Positions 5,579-13,773 of a DNA stretch of 18,482 nt are shown piece by piece. Position 1 is the first letter of the stretch; each line of letters opens with the position of its first letter. Source of the stretch: Bacteroidales bacterium (GTDB taxonomy: Bacteria > Bacteroidota > Bacteroidia > Bacteroidales > UBA932); assembly GCA_023227835.1 (NCBI GenBank), contig JALOCI010000053.1:1-18482 (forward strand). The letters run 5' to 3'. Under the pieces are notes generated by a model, which saw only the letters and a program-made list of their open reading frames with translations, made no database searches and was not told the DNA's origin. Made by a program: the position numbers and the translations under genes.

Positions 5579-8347
5579 TTACCTCTTAATGTCGTTAATC
5601 TCGTTTATAAATGCGTTCCTTTCTTGATTCCTGAATATACTGTTCACCCTCTCCTTAAAAGCGCCTGTAGTGCCACCGGTGAAAAACTTGTAAGTTAAGG
5701 TGAATAAAAAGTATTGTCTTACAATGTTATAACGGGTTTCCTGTATGTAAAAGTCACTGACAGCTCTCTGTATGTTCTTGTTTTGGTTTAAAATATCCCT
5801 GGCAGATAGGGTAGCAATCAACTTGTTCCTTATAATTGACTTGGATAAATTTGCATTCCACAGAAGGTAAGGTTTGTCGTTCTGCCCTTTGTAACCGCTG
5901 AAAAACTGATATGATATATCACTCCTGAAGTTAATCTCAAGAGGCAATATATAGCTTATGCTTCCGTCAATACTATTTCTCCATGTAGAATTTTTCTTTC
6001 CTGGATAGATTGAGTTTTCGGACAATTCATAATTAAACGAAGCTCCGACGTCAACCCTTAAGTCACCATAGTTAATGGTCAGGTCGGCTTTCTCACCGAA
6101 TACAACTCTTTTTGTAACATTCCTGGTCCCATCTATATATGAGATGTTGTTATAGTGGCCGGCAGTAATTATGTCTGAAAAACCAAGTACTCCCTTGAAA
6201 AAAGGCAAGTTTGTCATCAATCTGGACTGTACTGAATAATCTCCACCATCATTGAATGGCATTGAGTATTGCACCCCATTTTCGTCAAACCATGATTTGT
6301 TTATTATCCTATTTGCAAAATATGATGCATCAATAAAGAAAAAATAGCCGTTCGCATAGCTGCTCGTACTGCCTGTAATTTTTGATATTTTCATAAAAGC
6401 CGAATGTTCGTATTCACCCTTGAGATTCTTGTTTCCCATCCTGAAATAGAGAGGATCTGTATTGTCCGGGACGGGCATCATCTGAGAGAGATCAGGGGTC
6501 CTGACGTTGGCCTTGTAATTAATGAAGACTTGAAGCAAATTGGGGGTTGTTATCCTGAACTCTGCCTTTGGTGTTACATTTACAAACCATTTATCAAAGT
6601 TGTTGCCTTCTGAATTCCTCTTGATATATGAAGGCATCAGAGATACCCCCACCATGTAGAAACTTGTCTCTCCCTTTCCCTTTGGTTTCTGAAGTTGAAG
6701 GTCAAAATTCTGTCGTAGCTCGGTATTATCCGACCTGTCAGAAAGGGTTGGATCCAGTATAGTAAAATTACCGCTGTTGTCAGGGTTGAATGTCTCTTTG
6801 TTCAGATTTGAAAACGATGTAGAGAATCCCCAGTTGCCTGCTAAAATCATTTTTTTGGTTAACGGCTCTGTATATGAGAGCTGTGTTGATAATTTGATTG
6901 AGTTGTTATCCACATTGTATCTCTGATTACTTTCGTCTGAGATGCGGTTCCTTCCTTCATTTGCACTTCTGTCAAAACCCAGTTTCCCTGTTAAACTCAA
7001 TGTGCGTCTTGCTTTGTTCATTCTTTTAGTAATCTGGAAATCTGTTGAGAAAGACTCCTGATCTCTTTTCCCTGAATCGTTGCTCTCCCCCTCTTTTATT
7101 ACAATCCCGGACTCTCCTCCTATTGTCTTGTAATTGGTGGAATTCGAATAATTTCCATAGGTGTATCTTGCCATAGGTTTTATGACTAGCATGATTTTTT
7201 TATCATTCCTGCTGATTTCACCGTTTAATATATGAGAGGTCGTATTATTCTCTTTTCTGGCACTGCTCTCGTAGACAAAAGAACTATCCTTTATAAAGTT
7301 CTGCCGGTATATATCTGTTTCGGTAATGTTGTCATTCCCTTTGAGATTGTATGATATGTCGGTATTGTACTTATTCTTCGCGCTTGAAAGGTTCAGGTTG
7401 CTTCCAAGTGAATAACTGCGGGAGTCCGCAGAGTTAGTCTGAGACGGAGCTCCCGGAAATATTGACGGCTCATTCAGATTTGAGATATTGCCAATGATTG
7501 CAATTTGATTATACTTGTTAAAATTGGCTATAAACTCCTTTCCCTTATACCTCTCATCCGTGCCACCCCCGGCACTCACATCACCAAGCCACCCGTTAAG
7601 CATATCCTCTCTTACTGCGACATCAACCGTATTGGTACGGGCTCCGTCATCAATGCCGGTAAACTTGGATCTTTCGGATTGCTTCTCAAAGAGCTTTATG
7701 TTCTTCAGAATTTTAGCCGGCAGGTTTCTGCTTACAAAAACGGGGTCATTAAAGAAGAATATCCTTCCATTAACGGTTATCTGTTCAATAACCTTACCGT
7801 TGGCTGTGATTCTTCCATTATTATCCACGCTCCATCCGGGCAGTTTCTTGAAGAAATCCTCCAGAACATCGGTGTCGGAGAGTTTATAAGCAGCGGCGTT
7901 GTATTGGATGGTGTCACCGAGGTATTTGATAGGAACTACATGGTCCTTGACTGTAATTGCATTCAGTTCGGCGGCATTTTCCCTCAACTTAATTACCCCA
8001 AGGTCCTTTATATTATTCCCTTGTACAAGCTCTTTTGCTTCAATCTTGATGTTTGGGATAATTTTCATGAAATACCCCATATATTGCAAGGATATCTCGT
8101 ATTCAGAAATGGGAACGCTGTTGAACCTTATTGCTCCAAGTGTGTCGGAAACGGCGTAGGTAAATACCTCCCGGTTCTTATTATAGTCTATTCTTGTTAG
8201 AGTTGCGGTAACCAACCCTAAAGGTGCATTAGTCGAACTATCCCTCACAGAGATGGTTATGTTTGCCTTCATCGTTCCGGCACGTTGGGCATTTGCTGCA
8301 GATACGGAAATTATTACTGAGATAATAACTAATATATACCGTCTCAT
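5579..8347 (-). CDS. Outer-membrane beta-barrel protein, TonB-receptor-like, with N-terminal CarboxypepD_reg-like domain
   Basis: A 922-aa exported protein. The signal peptide is residues 1-20 (ends ANA, then Q21). It is followed by a carboxypeptidase-regulatory-like beta-sandwich (about 26-115), a plug-like region (about 130-245, with ITVNGRIFFFNDP) and a long barrel ending in FLFTLTYKFF. The barrel has the landmark PDNTDPLYFRMGNKNLKGEY near residue 637, typical of the OMP_b-brl_3 group rather than classic SusC. A 27-residue charged tail follows the last strand. The start overlaps the 150-aa gene's stop as ATGA, so the two are translationally coupled. There is no SusD gene, so glycan uptake is not supported; the substrate is unknown. 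A conserved stem-loop follows the stop codon. Confidence 0.88.
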   Translation of the reverse strand: MRRYILVIISVIISVSAANAQRAGTMKANITISVRDSSTNAPLGLVTATLTRIDYNKNREVFTYAVSDTLGAIRFNSVPISEYEISLQYMGYFMKIIPNIKIEAKELVQGNNIKDLGVIKLRENAAELNAITVKDHVVPIKYLGDTIQYNAAAYKLSDTDVLEDFFKKLPGWSVDNNGRITANGKVIEQITVNGRIFFFNDPVFVSRNLPAKILKNIKLFEKQSERSKFTGIDDGARTNTVDVAVREDMLNGWLGDVSAGGGTDERYKGKEFIANFNKYNQIAIIGNISNLNEPSIFPGAPSQTNSADSRSYSLGSNLNLSSAKNKYNTDISYNLKGNDNITETDIYRQNFIKDSSFVYESSARKENNTTSHILNGEISRNDKKIMLVIKPMARYTYGNYSNSTNYKTIGGESGIVIKEGESNDSGKRDQESFSTDFQITKRMNKARRTLSLTGKLGFDRSANEGRNRISDESNQRYNVDNNSIKLSTQLSYTEPLTKKMILAGNWGFSTSFSNLNKETFNPDNSGNFTILDPTLSDRSDNTELRQNFDLQLQKPKGKGETSFYMVGVSLMPSYIKRNSEGNNFDKWFVNVTPKAEFRITTPNLLQVFINYKANVRTPDLSQMMPVPDNTDPLYFRMGNKNLKGEYEHSAFMKISKITGSTSSYANGYFFFIDASYFANRIINKSWFDENGVQYSMPFNDGGDYSVQSRLMTNLPFFKGVLGFSDIITAGHYNNISYIDGTRNVTKRVVFGEKADLTINYGDLRVDVGASFNYELSENSIYPGKKNSTWRNSIDGSISYILPLEINFRSDISYQFFSGYKGQNDKPYLLWNANLSKSIIRNKLIATLSARDILNQNKNIQRAVSDFYIQETRYNIVRQYFLFTLTYKFFTGGTTGAFKERVNSIFRNQERNAFINEINDIKR

Positions 8348-8796
8348 TTCTTTCTTTTCCTGGCTTCAAGGGCTTTTCTTACTGACTCAGCATTCTTCTT
8401 TTCCTGATCATCAATAATAAGTCTGCGAAATTGTCGAAATCTTTTTTCTCCAAGTAGCTCTAGAATTGAGTCTGAAACTTCTGCCTCTATTGCATTGTAT
8501 TGACCTAGAAATTCCGGGTTAGCTTTACCTATAGGTTTCCCATCTCTGTCTACAGGAATTGATTTTTGTATTTTATCTATTAACTTGTTTTTTTCTTCTT
8601 TCCTTCCGTCAAGTGTTTTTATTATTGCATTTATTTCCACATCAGAAATTTTTACAATAGACTGATTTGCTTTTATAATAGTACGGAGTTCTTCGCCCTT
8701 ATATGTGAATATATTAGGCAGGCTTGTAATCTCTTGTGTTTGAGAAAAAAGAGTAAGAGGAAACACTACAAACAAAATAAAAAGAGTTTTTTTCAT
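8344..8796 (-). CDS. Small exported helical protein, paralogue of the 165-aa protein
   Basis: A 150-aa protein with a signal peptide (residues 1-18, ending TLFSQ). The mature part is charged and mostly helical: FTYKGEELRTIIKANQ, ISDVEINAIIK, IPVDRDGKPIGKA, then ELLGEKRFRQFRRLI and a very basic C-terminus (ARKRKK). It is clearly homologous to the neighbouring 165-aa protein. Size, export and helical pattern recall Spy/CpxP-type periplasmic chaperones, but I cannot show membership. It starts 14 bp after its paralogue, and its stop overlaps the barrel gene start by 4 bp. A periplasmic role linked to the barrel, such as a chaperone or accessory protein, is inferred from context. Confidence 0.78.
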   Translation of the reverse strand: MKKTLFILFVVFPLTLFSQTQEITSLPNIFTYKGEELRTIIKANQSIVKISDVEINAIIKTLDGRKEEKNKLIDKIQKSIPVDRDGKPIGKANPEFLGQYNAIEAEVSDSILELLGEKRFRQFRRLIIDDQEKKNAESVRKALEARKRKK

Positions 8797-8810
8797 GATT
8801 TGTTAGATTA

Positions 8811-9308
8811 TTAAATTTTTCCGGCTTTCTTAAGTGCTTCCATGGTCCGCCGTTCTTTTTCATCACTTAATAATCTATGAAATTGACGATTTCGTTTTTC
8901 GCCTAAAAGATTGCAGACAGACTCGGAAACTTCATCTCTTACAATTTTCAACTTGTTAATGAGTTCCATATCGGCTTTTCCGGTAGGTCTGCCGCTTATA
9001 TCACGAGGTATAGATTCGGCTGCTTTTTTATTTAACTCAAAATATTCGTTTTTTCTTTCATAAACGATTTTGATTATTGACTCTATCTCTGAATCAGATA
9101 TTTTTAGCATTGTCTGATTAGTTTTCATTAGAGTCCTAAGCTCTTCGCTTTTATATGAAAAAATATCCTCAAGTCTATTATCTACTTCTATGAATCTTCC
9201 ACCTATTTCAACCTGAGCCTGAGAGAAAAGTGAATAGGGAAGAATTTGAAATAGTGCAATGATATAGAGGAGACGCACAGATTTAAACATAAATAATCTT
9301 TTTTGCAT
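8811..9308 (-). CDS. Small exported helical protein, first of a tandem pair
   Basis: A 165-aa protein with an N-terminal hydrophobic signal ending SLFSQ (about residue 30). Met7 (9290) is an alternative start giving a more standard signal length. The mature part parallels the 150-aa neighbour: FSYKSEELRTLMKTNQ, KISDSEIESIIK, SIPRDISGRPTGKA and LLGEKRNRQFHRLL. The two are tandem duplicates that have diverged to roughly half identity. It is the first gene after the 586-aa regulator, and inverted repeats of ATATCTT lie just upstream. No known family is recognised with confidence; a Spy/CpxP-like periplasmic protein is the nearest idea. Confidence 0.75.
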   Translation of the reverse strand: MQKRLFMFKSVRLLYIIALFQILPYSLFSQAQVEIGGRFIEVDNRLEDIFSYKSEELRTLMKTNQTMLKISDSEIESIIKIVYERKNEYFELNKKAAESIPRDISGRPTGKADMELINKLKIVRDEVSESVCNLLGEKRNRQFHRLLSDEKERRTMEALKKAGKI

Positions 9309-9321
9309 AATATGGTGATAA

Positions 9322-9344
9322 ATATCTTGTTACTAAGATATCTT
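9322..9344. promoter_or_regulatory. ATATCTT inverted repeats upstream of the 165-aa gene
   Basis: ATATCTT (9322-9328), spacer GTTACT, then AAGATAT (9335-9341). The second arm is also half of the 10-bp palindrome AAGATATCTT (9335-9344). The cluster ends 14 bp upstream of the start codon at 9308. It could be an operator or a 5' hairpin of the small-protein/barrel operon. Confidence 0.4.
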
Positions 9345-9380
9345 ATATATAGCAATTTAATCCTGCCATATACATCAGTT

Positions 9381-9395
9381 GCGGAAAGTTACGCT
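9381..9395 (-). promoter_or_regulatory. AGCGTAACTTTCCGC motif, copy downstream of the 586-aa regulator
   Basis: On the + strand this reads GCGGAAAGTTACGCT. It matches 14 of 15 bases at 16634-16648. A related CGGTAAGCGG lies at 9404-9413. The copies sit in equivalent places, between the 3' end of a TPR/HTH regulator and the next - strand gene. It is a candidate binding site for these regulators, or 3' UTR homology left from duplication. Confidence 0.45.
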
Positions 9396-9474
9396 GCAAA
9401 CCCCGGTAAGCGGCTGTAAAACAGTTATTAAGAAATTAAATGTTGCGAAAAGATTATGCCTTGGAATAATACAG

Positions 9475-11235
9475 CTAATCTTTATTCAGAAAAGGAAATA
9501 CCTTGAATACATCGTATGGAAGCCCTTTTTCAGCAAGCAGCTTATCTTTGATCTTGGATTTTATAGTCCTGATGCTTGGCTGATTTGTTACGAGCATCTC
9601 TGCAATTTCTCTTGTGGAGAAATCGTTATTAATAAGTACCAATATTACCTTTTCATAGTATGACAGATCTGAAAGGTGAGCTATTTCAGGAAAAGCAGAA
9701 ACAAAACCCTCTTCTCTTGCTATGTCTGTAATTCCAATCTTGGCCTTTGTCCTGACATTATTCACAGAAGTACTGAGGCTATCATAAATCTCTTTAGAGA
9801 CCTTTCTGCTACGTGCTGCATCCATGCCCACAGAGTCTATAAACTCAGGCATAAGTCCGGTTGTAGCCTTCAATATTTCATTTATAAACCAGATTAAACT
9901 CTTTTCCTCTGATATGGCAGCTATTTTTTTTCTGCATTCCTCCTTGCTCCCCTTGAGTTTTTGTCGAATCTTAGCTTTAGTAATGAGAGAGTATATTGTT
10001 AATACCACCATTAGCAAAAATCCTATTATTGCAAAATTGATTATTTGTCTCTTCTCTTTAGTTACAATTTGAAGTTTATGATTAATATTTTCAGAATATT
10101 TTTTTAACCGATTTTCTCTTATAATAGATTGCCTTGTATTATTGGCTCGTAATTCACTATAAGCTTCACTCATATAATAATAGGCATTTTCCAGGTCATT
10201 GATTTCCTTATAAAAAGAGCTTAGTAAAAAATAATAATAAGATAATTCAATCCCGTCTTTACCACCTGTCTCAACACCCATTTTCAGATATATTATGGAG
10301 CTATCTATCTGGTTAAGGTCGTGGAAGCTAATTGATATTGACTTATAAAAGGGAGCAAGACTCTTTTCATTGTTATAAGCTTTCAGATTTTCAGTAATCA
10401 GCTTCTTCGTGAAATAAATGGATTTATCCCACATCTTGTATGATCTGTATACAAGAGCCAACTTGGTATAGAGAGAATATCTAACCTCGGGAAGTAGATT
10501 GTCTCTTTCAAGGAATGGAAATAAAACTGTATAAGCTTTATCGGCTCTTCCCGGAAAATAGTATAAATCAAAAAAATCAAGTTTGACAAGGTCTTCGTTC
10601 AAAGTGTCTCCTAACTTCCGGTATATAGCTGCGCTTTTATTCAGATACGCTTCACAAATAGCTATATTAGCCTCTCTGTTTTTGAACATTCTTGTGTAAA
10701 AATCATTACTTCCTTTATTTTCATCATATATTAAACTCGGTTTGAGTTTTTTGTAGATAATTATCTTATTGAGTGCGACACCTAAATCTCTGTATATTAG
10801 GGCTTCTACTTGTGGGCAGGAGAATTTGTTCTTTAAGAAGATCCCCTCTGCCTCTTTTAAATTGTCAAGAACAGAAGTGTCGGACAATGAATAACGTACT
10901 TTGTTATGCGCTTTATACAATAAGGCCCGGCATAAGTTCCATTCATTTTTGTGGGTTCTGTACCACTCAACTGTTGTGATTATTGAGGTGTCATTTTGTA
11001 TATAATCCCCGGTGTTTTCTTTTACAATGCTCCATAGAAGATTGTAATATGCCAGGTTCGCCATAGATAATTCATCCTTGTATATGTTGTCAAGGCTGTC
11101 CCTGGCAACATCCGGATTACTGTATACAAGCTTATCCACCTGAAAAAGCTGTTTGGCGATTATCTGCTGTTCATCCCTTTCGGAAGAACATGATATCAAG
11201 ATAAGTGATATGAAAAAAGGTAATAATCTGTACAT
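9475..11235 (-). CDS. Membrane-bound TPR regulator with LuxR-like HTH
   Basis: A 586-aa protein. The N-terminus is a lipoprotein-type signal with lipobox LISC and Cys16. Residues about 25-390 are helical repeats of TPR type (NLAYYNLLWSIV, NLCRALLYKA, VRYSLYTKLALVYRSYKMWDKSIYF). One membrane span lies at about 398-418, then a basic linker and helical region. A LuxR/GerE-like HTH (about 525-566) contains STREIAEML and SIRTIKSKIKDKL. It would sense in the periplasm through the TPRs and bind DNA in the cytosol. It is paralogous to the 573-aa protein at 16708-18429, and the shared C-terminal end is FPFLNKD. It precedes the 165/150/922 genes and probably controls them. TATTTTTG lies 5 nt before ATG. 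Confidence 0.85.
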   Translation of the reverse strand: MYRLLPFFISLILISCSSERDEQQIIAKQLFQVDKLVYSNPDVARDSLDNIYKDELSMANLAYYNLLWSIVKENTGDYIQNDTSIITTVEWYRTHKNEWNLCRALLYKAHNKVRYSLSDTSVLDNLKEAEGIFLKNKFSCPQVEALIYRDLGVALNKIIIYKKLKPSLIYDENKGSNDFYTRMFKNREANIAICEAYLNKSAAIYRKLGDTLNEDLVKLDFFDLYYFPGRADKAYTVLFPFLERDNLLPEVRYSLYTKLALVYRSYKMWDKSIYFTKKLITENLKAYNNEKSLAPFYKSISISFHDLNQIDSSIIYLKMGVETGGKDGIELSYYYFLLSSFYKEINDLENAYYYMSEAYSELRANNTRQSIIRENRLKKYSENINHKLQIVTKEKRQIINFAIIGFLLMVVLTIYSLITKAKIRQKLKGSKEECRKKIAAISEEKSLIWFINEILKATTGLMPEFIDSVGMDAARSRKVSKEIYDSLSTSVNNVRTKAKIGITDIAREEGFVSAFPEIAHLSDLSYYEKVILVLINNDFSTREIAEMLVTNQPSIRTIKSKIKDKLLAEKGLPYDVFKVFPFLNKD

Positions 11236-11240
11236 AAGTA

Positions 11241-11248
11241 CAAAAATA
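11241..11248 (-). promoter_or_regulatory. -7 box TATTTTTG of the 586-aa regulator gene
   Basis: On the - strand, TATTTTTG matches the Bacteroidota -7 consensus TAnnTTTG and lies exactly 5 nt before the ATG at 11235. The other regulator gene has the same box at the same spacing. A matching -33 TTTG is weak. The spacing implies a leaderless or nearly leaderless transcript. Confidence 0.5.
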
Positions 11249-11304
11249 TAAATTTACAGATGAAAAGCCACGAATAGACTATTAAAACATCTTCAGGCAA
11301 AACA

Positions 11305-13761
11305 CTAATCCATTGCAGGCCTGACAAGGTCAGCAGGCATCTCCTGTTTCCCTGCGGACGGTTTGTCCTTCAGCCTGCCAAAATTCCATTCCAAACGGAA
11401 TCCCAATATCCGGCCGAGTCTCTCCCTGGATGTAGTCATGATGAAGTTGTCATTACCTATTGTATTCTTCAGAAAACGATGCTTACTGAAAGGATCTTCC
11501 AGAGAAATATTAAGGAATAATTTGTCTTTAATCAAGGTCTGAGAGTAACTGAATTGTATGCCTGTATAATAACCCACCTTTGTTGTCTGAGCTGCCTCCA
11601 TAAGTGGAGTAAAATTTATGCCGCCAAATATTTGAGATCTTCTATTCAAAGAATAGTTAATGTTGGCGGAGTAGCTTAATCCGGTAAAATCATTTCTCAA
11701 TCCTGTTGGTTCATTACAAAAATTTTTGTGATTGATAGACAGTGCATTATTGAATTTGAGGTTTTTGAGTATCCTTAAACTTAAGGATACCCTCATGTTA
11801 TATCTGTTTTCCCGGCCAAGATTATCATAAGTTGTAATACTGGTATTCGCAGAATTTATAGTTGTGGTTCTCTCAATGGCATTATTGATAAATTCAACTC
11901 CTGTACTAAATGTTAAAGTCGTGTAGTTGCCAAATACTTTGCTAGAAGTTAATGAGATTATATGTGCATATTCTGCCTTCAAATTTGGGTTTCCCATAGA
12001 GATATTATCAGGGTCTGACTTGTCTTTATACGGGTTTAAATAAGTAATACCCGGGCGAAGAGTACGGGCTTTATACCTAAGGCCGACTTTTAGTCTCTTA
12101 GGGAAGCTATAAAAAAAGCTAAATCCAGGTAATATTATGAAATCTTCATAATCTAATACAGATGACAACAAGTCGTCTTTGTTGAATCTTCCTTTATTGA
12201 TCATTTTCTCCGCGTTCAACGAAACACCCAATGAACATTTCTTCCACATCTTATTATAATAACCGTATGCGCTGTAAATTTGCTGCGTATAATCCAGCCC
12301 CTCCTGATTGTAATCGTAGCTATATGTCTCCCCATCAATATTGTCCCACATATCAATTACGGATGAGTTGTGATACTTCCTGTTTGTATATGTAGCATTG
12401 ACCTCTACACTATTTGACCCATTACCGTAAATAAAGTATGATATTCGTGCCGATTGGTCAAGTGTGGAATTATTTTGTCCGGCAACTCTCTTATATGAGT
12501 ATGCTTCCTCAGGTGTGTCATACTTCATAGTAAGATACTCCCCATTGTCACTTTTATCTGCTAACGAATAACTGAAACTCAACAATCCACCCATAATATC
12601 CCTGCCATATGAAAAAGATCCGTTTAACCTGGGTTTGCTGCTGTTTTTATTGGTGCTTTGACTGGATTGGACACCTAATATCTCAGAAATGTCACTATAA
12701 TCGGTAGATGTGGAATTTTGAGAACTCTTGTTAGTTGACTGCTGCGTGTTGAGAGTAAGTCTAAAACGATCTTTTTCAGATAATTTGAAAGTACTCCCAA
12801 GACTCAAATTATGCGACATTCCGTCATTATGTGAGTAGGAGTTGTTCTCCTGCAAGGCTATATCGGTATTGGCCGTCAAATTCTCTTTTATGGTCAGGTT
12901 TTCAATTTTTGGACTGTTATTATAACCTATTCCATAAGTTGTAAAGAAATAGACATTACCTGCTTTTGTAATAAAATCAGCATTACCATTATGTGAATTC
13001 CGGCTATTTCCGGAAAGATTGAGGTCTGCAGCGTATCCGTCAGGGAGATCCCTGGCCAGTTTAATGTTGATTATTGCCTTATCGCTTTTATTCTCGGGGG
13101 TATTCGGAAGTATCACCTCAATCCGGTTCATAACATCCCCCTTTATCATCCTCATGGTAAACTGCCTGCCACTGTTGACCATAGCATTATCCTCCCCGTT
13201 TATCTTTATAGTGGCAATATCCTCATCCAGATATGTAAGCTTCCCTTTAGGATTGACAGACAAATTCGGGATCTTTTTCATGATATCCATCATCTTGACC
13301 CTCTTTGCCTCCGGATCTTTAGTCACATCATATACAAGCCGGTCACCCTCATCCTTCATGATGAGTTTTTCAGCAGAGAGTGTAATCCCGGCGAGTTGCT
13401 GCCCCGCAGCCAGATGAAAAGTTCCAATATCCTGAGCAGTCTCATTTACCTCTACTTTCAGAGAGTCCCGAGCATAGCCCATTGCGTCGATTTTTATCAG
13501 ATAGGTCCCGGAAGATTTTACGAAAATTGTAAAGCCCCCTTTTGGATCCGTCGCTGCCACATTTGTAACGATCCCTTTAGTATTAAGAAGCCTTACTGTT
13601 GCATAGGGAATTCCTATTCCTGTTGTGTCATCCTTTGTTGTTGACTTCTCAACCACTTTGCCGTAAATCTTGTAATGCTCCTTGGTCTGAGAGGCAGGCT
13701 GGGCGGAAAGATTTATGCAAAGAAGAAGCAAGAGAGTAATGAATAGAAATCTGTTTGTCAT
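11305..13761 (-). CDS. Outer-membrane beta-barrel protein, OMP_b-brl_3-like, second of a tandem pair
   Basis: An 818-aa exported protein: signal peptide 1-20 (ends LSA, then Q21), CarboxypepD_reg-like domain (about 28-108), a plug-like domain (about 110-235) and a long beta-barrel. Landmarks are LRPGITYLNPY and MGNPNLKAEYAH near residue 588, both typical of OMP_b-brl_3. The barrel appears to close at LEWNFGRL; a polar tail follows with DLVRP (811-815). The gene starts 12 bp after its 809-aa paralogue. Their signal-adjacent and CarboxypepD segments are nearly identical, while the barrels have diverged strongly. The ligand is unknown. There is no SusD partner. Confidence 0.87.
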   Translation of the reverse strand: MTNRFLFITLLLLLCINLSAQPASQTKEHYKIYGKVVEKSTTKDDTTGIGIPYATVRLLNTKGIVTNVAATDPKGGFTIFVKSSGTYLIKIDAMGYARDSLKVEVNETAQDIGTFHLAAGQQLAGITLSAEKLIMKDEGDRLVYDVTKDPEAKRVKMMDIMKKIPNLSVNPKGKLTYLDEDIATIKINGEDNAMVNSGRQFTMRMIKGDVMNRIEVILPNTPENKSDKAIINIKLARDLPDGYAADLNLSGNSRNSHNGNADFITKAGNVYFFTTYGIGYNNSPKIENLTIKENLTANTDIALQENNSYSHNDGMSHNLSLGSTFKLSEKDRFRLTLNTQQSTNKSSQNSTSTDYSDISEILGVQSSQSTNKNSSKPRLNGSFSYGRDIMGGLLSFSYSLADKSDNGEYLTMKYDTPEEAYSYKRVAGQNNSTLDQSARISYFIYGNGSNSVEVNATYTNRKYHNSSVIDMWDNIDGETYSYDYNQEGLDYTQQIYSAYGYYNKMWKKCSLGVSLNAEKMINKGRFNKDDLLSSVLDYEDFIILPGFSFFYSFPKRLKVGLRYKARTLRPGITYLNPYKDKSDPDNISMGNPNLKAEYAHIISLTSSKVFGNYTTLTFSTGVEFINNAIERTTTINSANTSITTYDNLGRENRYNMRVSLSLRILKNLKFNNALSINHKNFCNEPTGLRNDFTGLSYSANINYSLNRRSQIFGGINFTPLMEAAQTTKVGYYTGIQFSYSQTLIKDKLFLNISLEDPFSKHRFLKNTIGNDNFIMTTSRERLGRILGFRLEWNFGRLKDKPSAGKQEMPADLVRPAMD
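13478..13712. repeat. Near-identical 235-bp block, copy in the 818-aa barrel gene
   Basis: This block matches 15920-16154 with 5 mismatches by hand alignment (230 of 235 identical) at a constant offset of 2442 bp. It encodes the CarboxypepD_reg-like domain from about QPASQTKEHY to IDAMGY, with a single Ile/Val difference. Identity falls sharply at both ends. Confidence 0.9.
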
Positions 13762-13773
13762 ATATAAAAAGAG

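Noticed and set aside
7505..8200. A 231-codon open frame on the + strand opposite the 922-aa barrel gene
   Set aside because: It lies wholly within a well-supported gene on the other strand, has no recognisable domain, and other shorter frames overlap it. It is a chance open frame.
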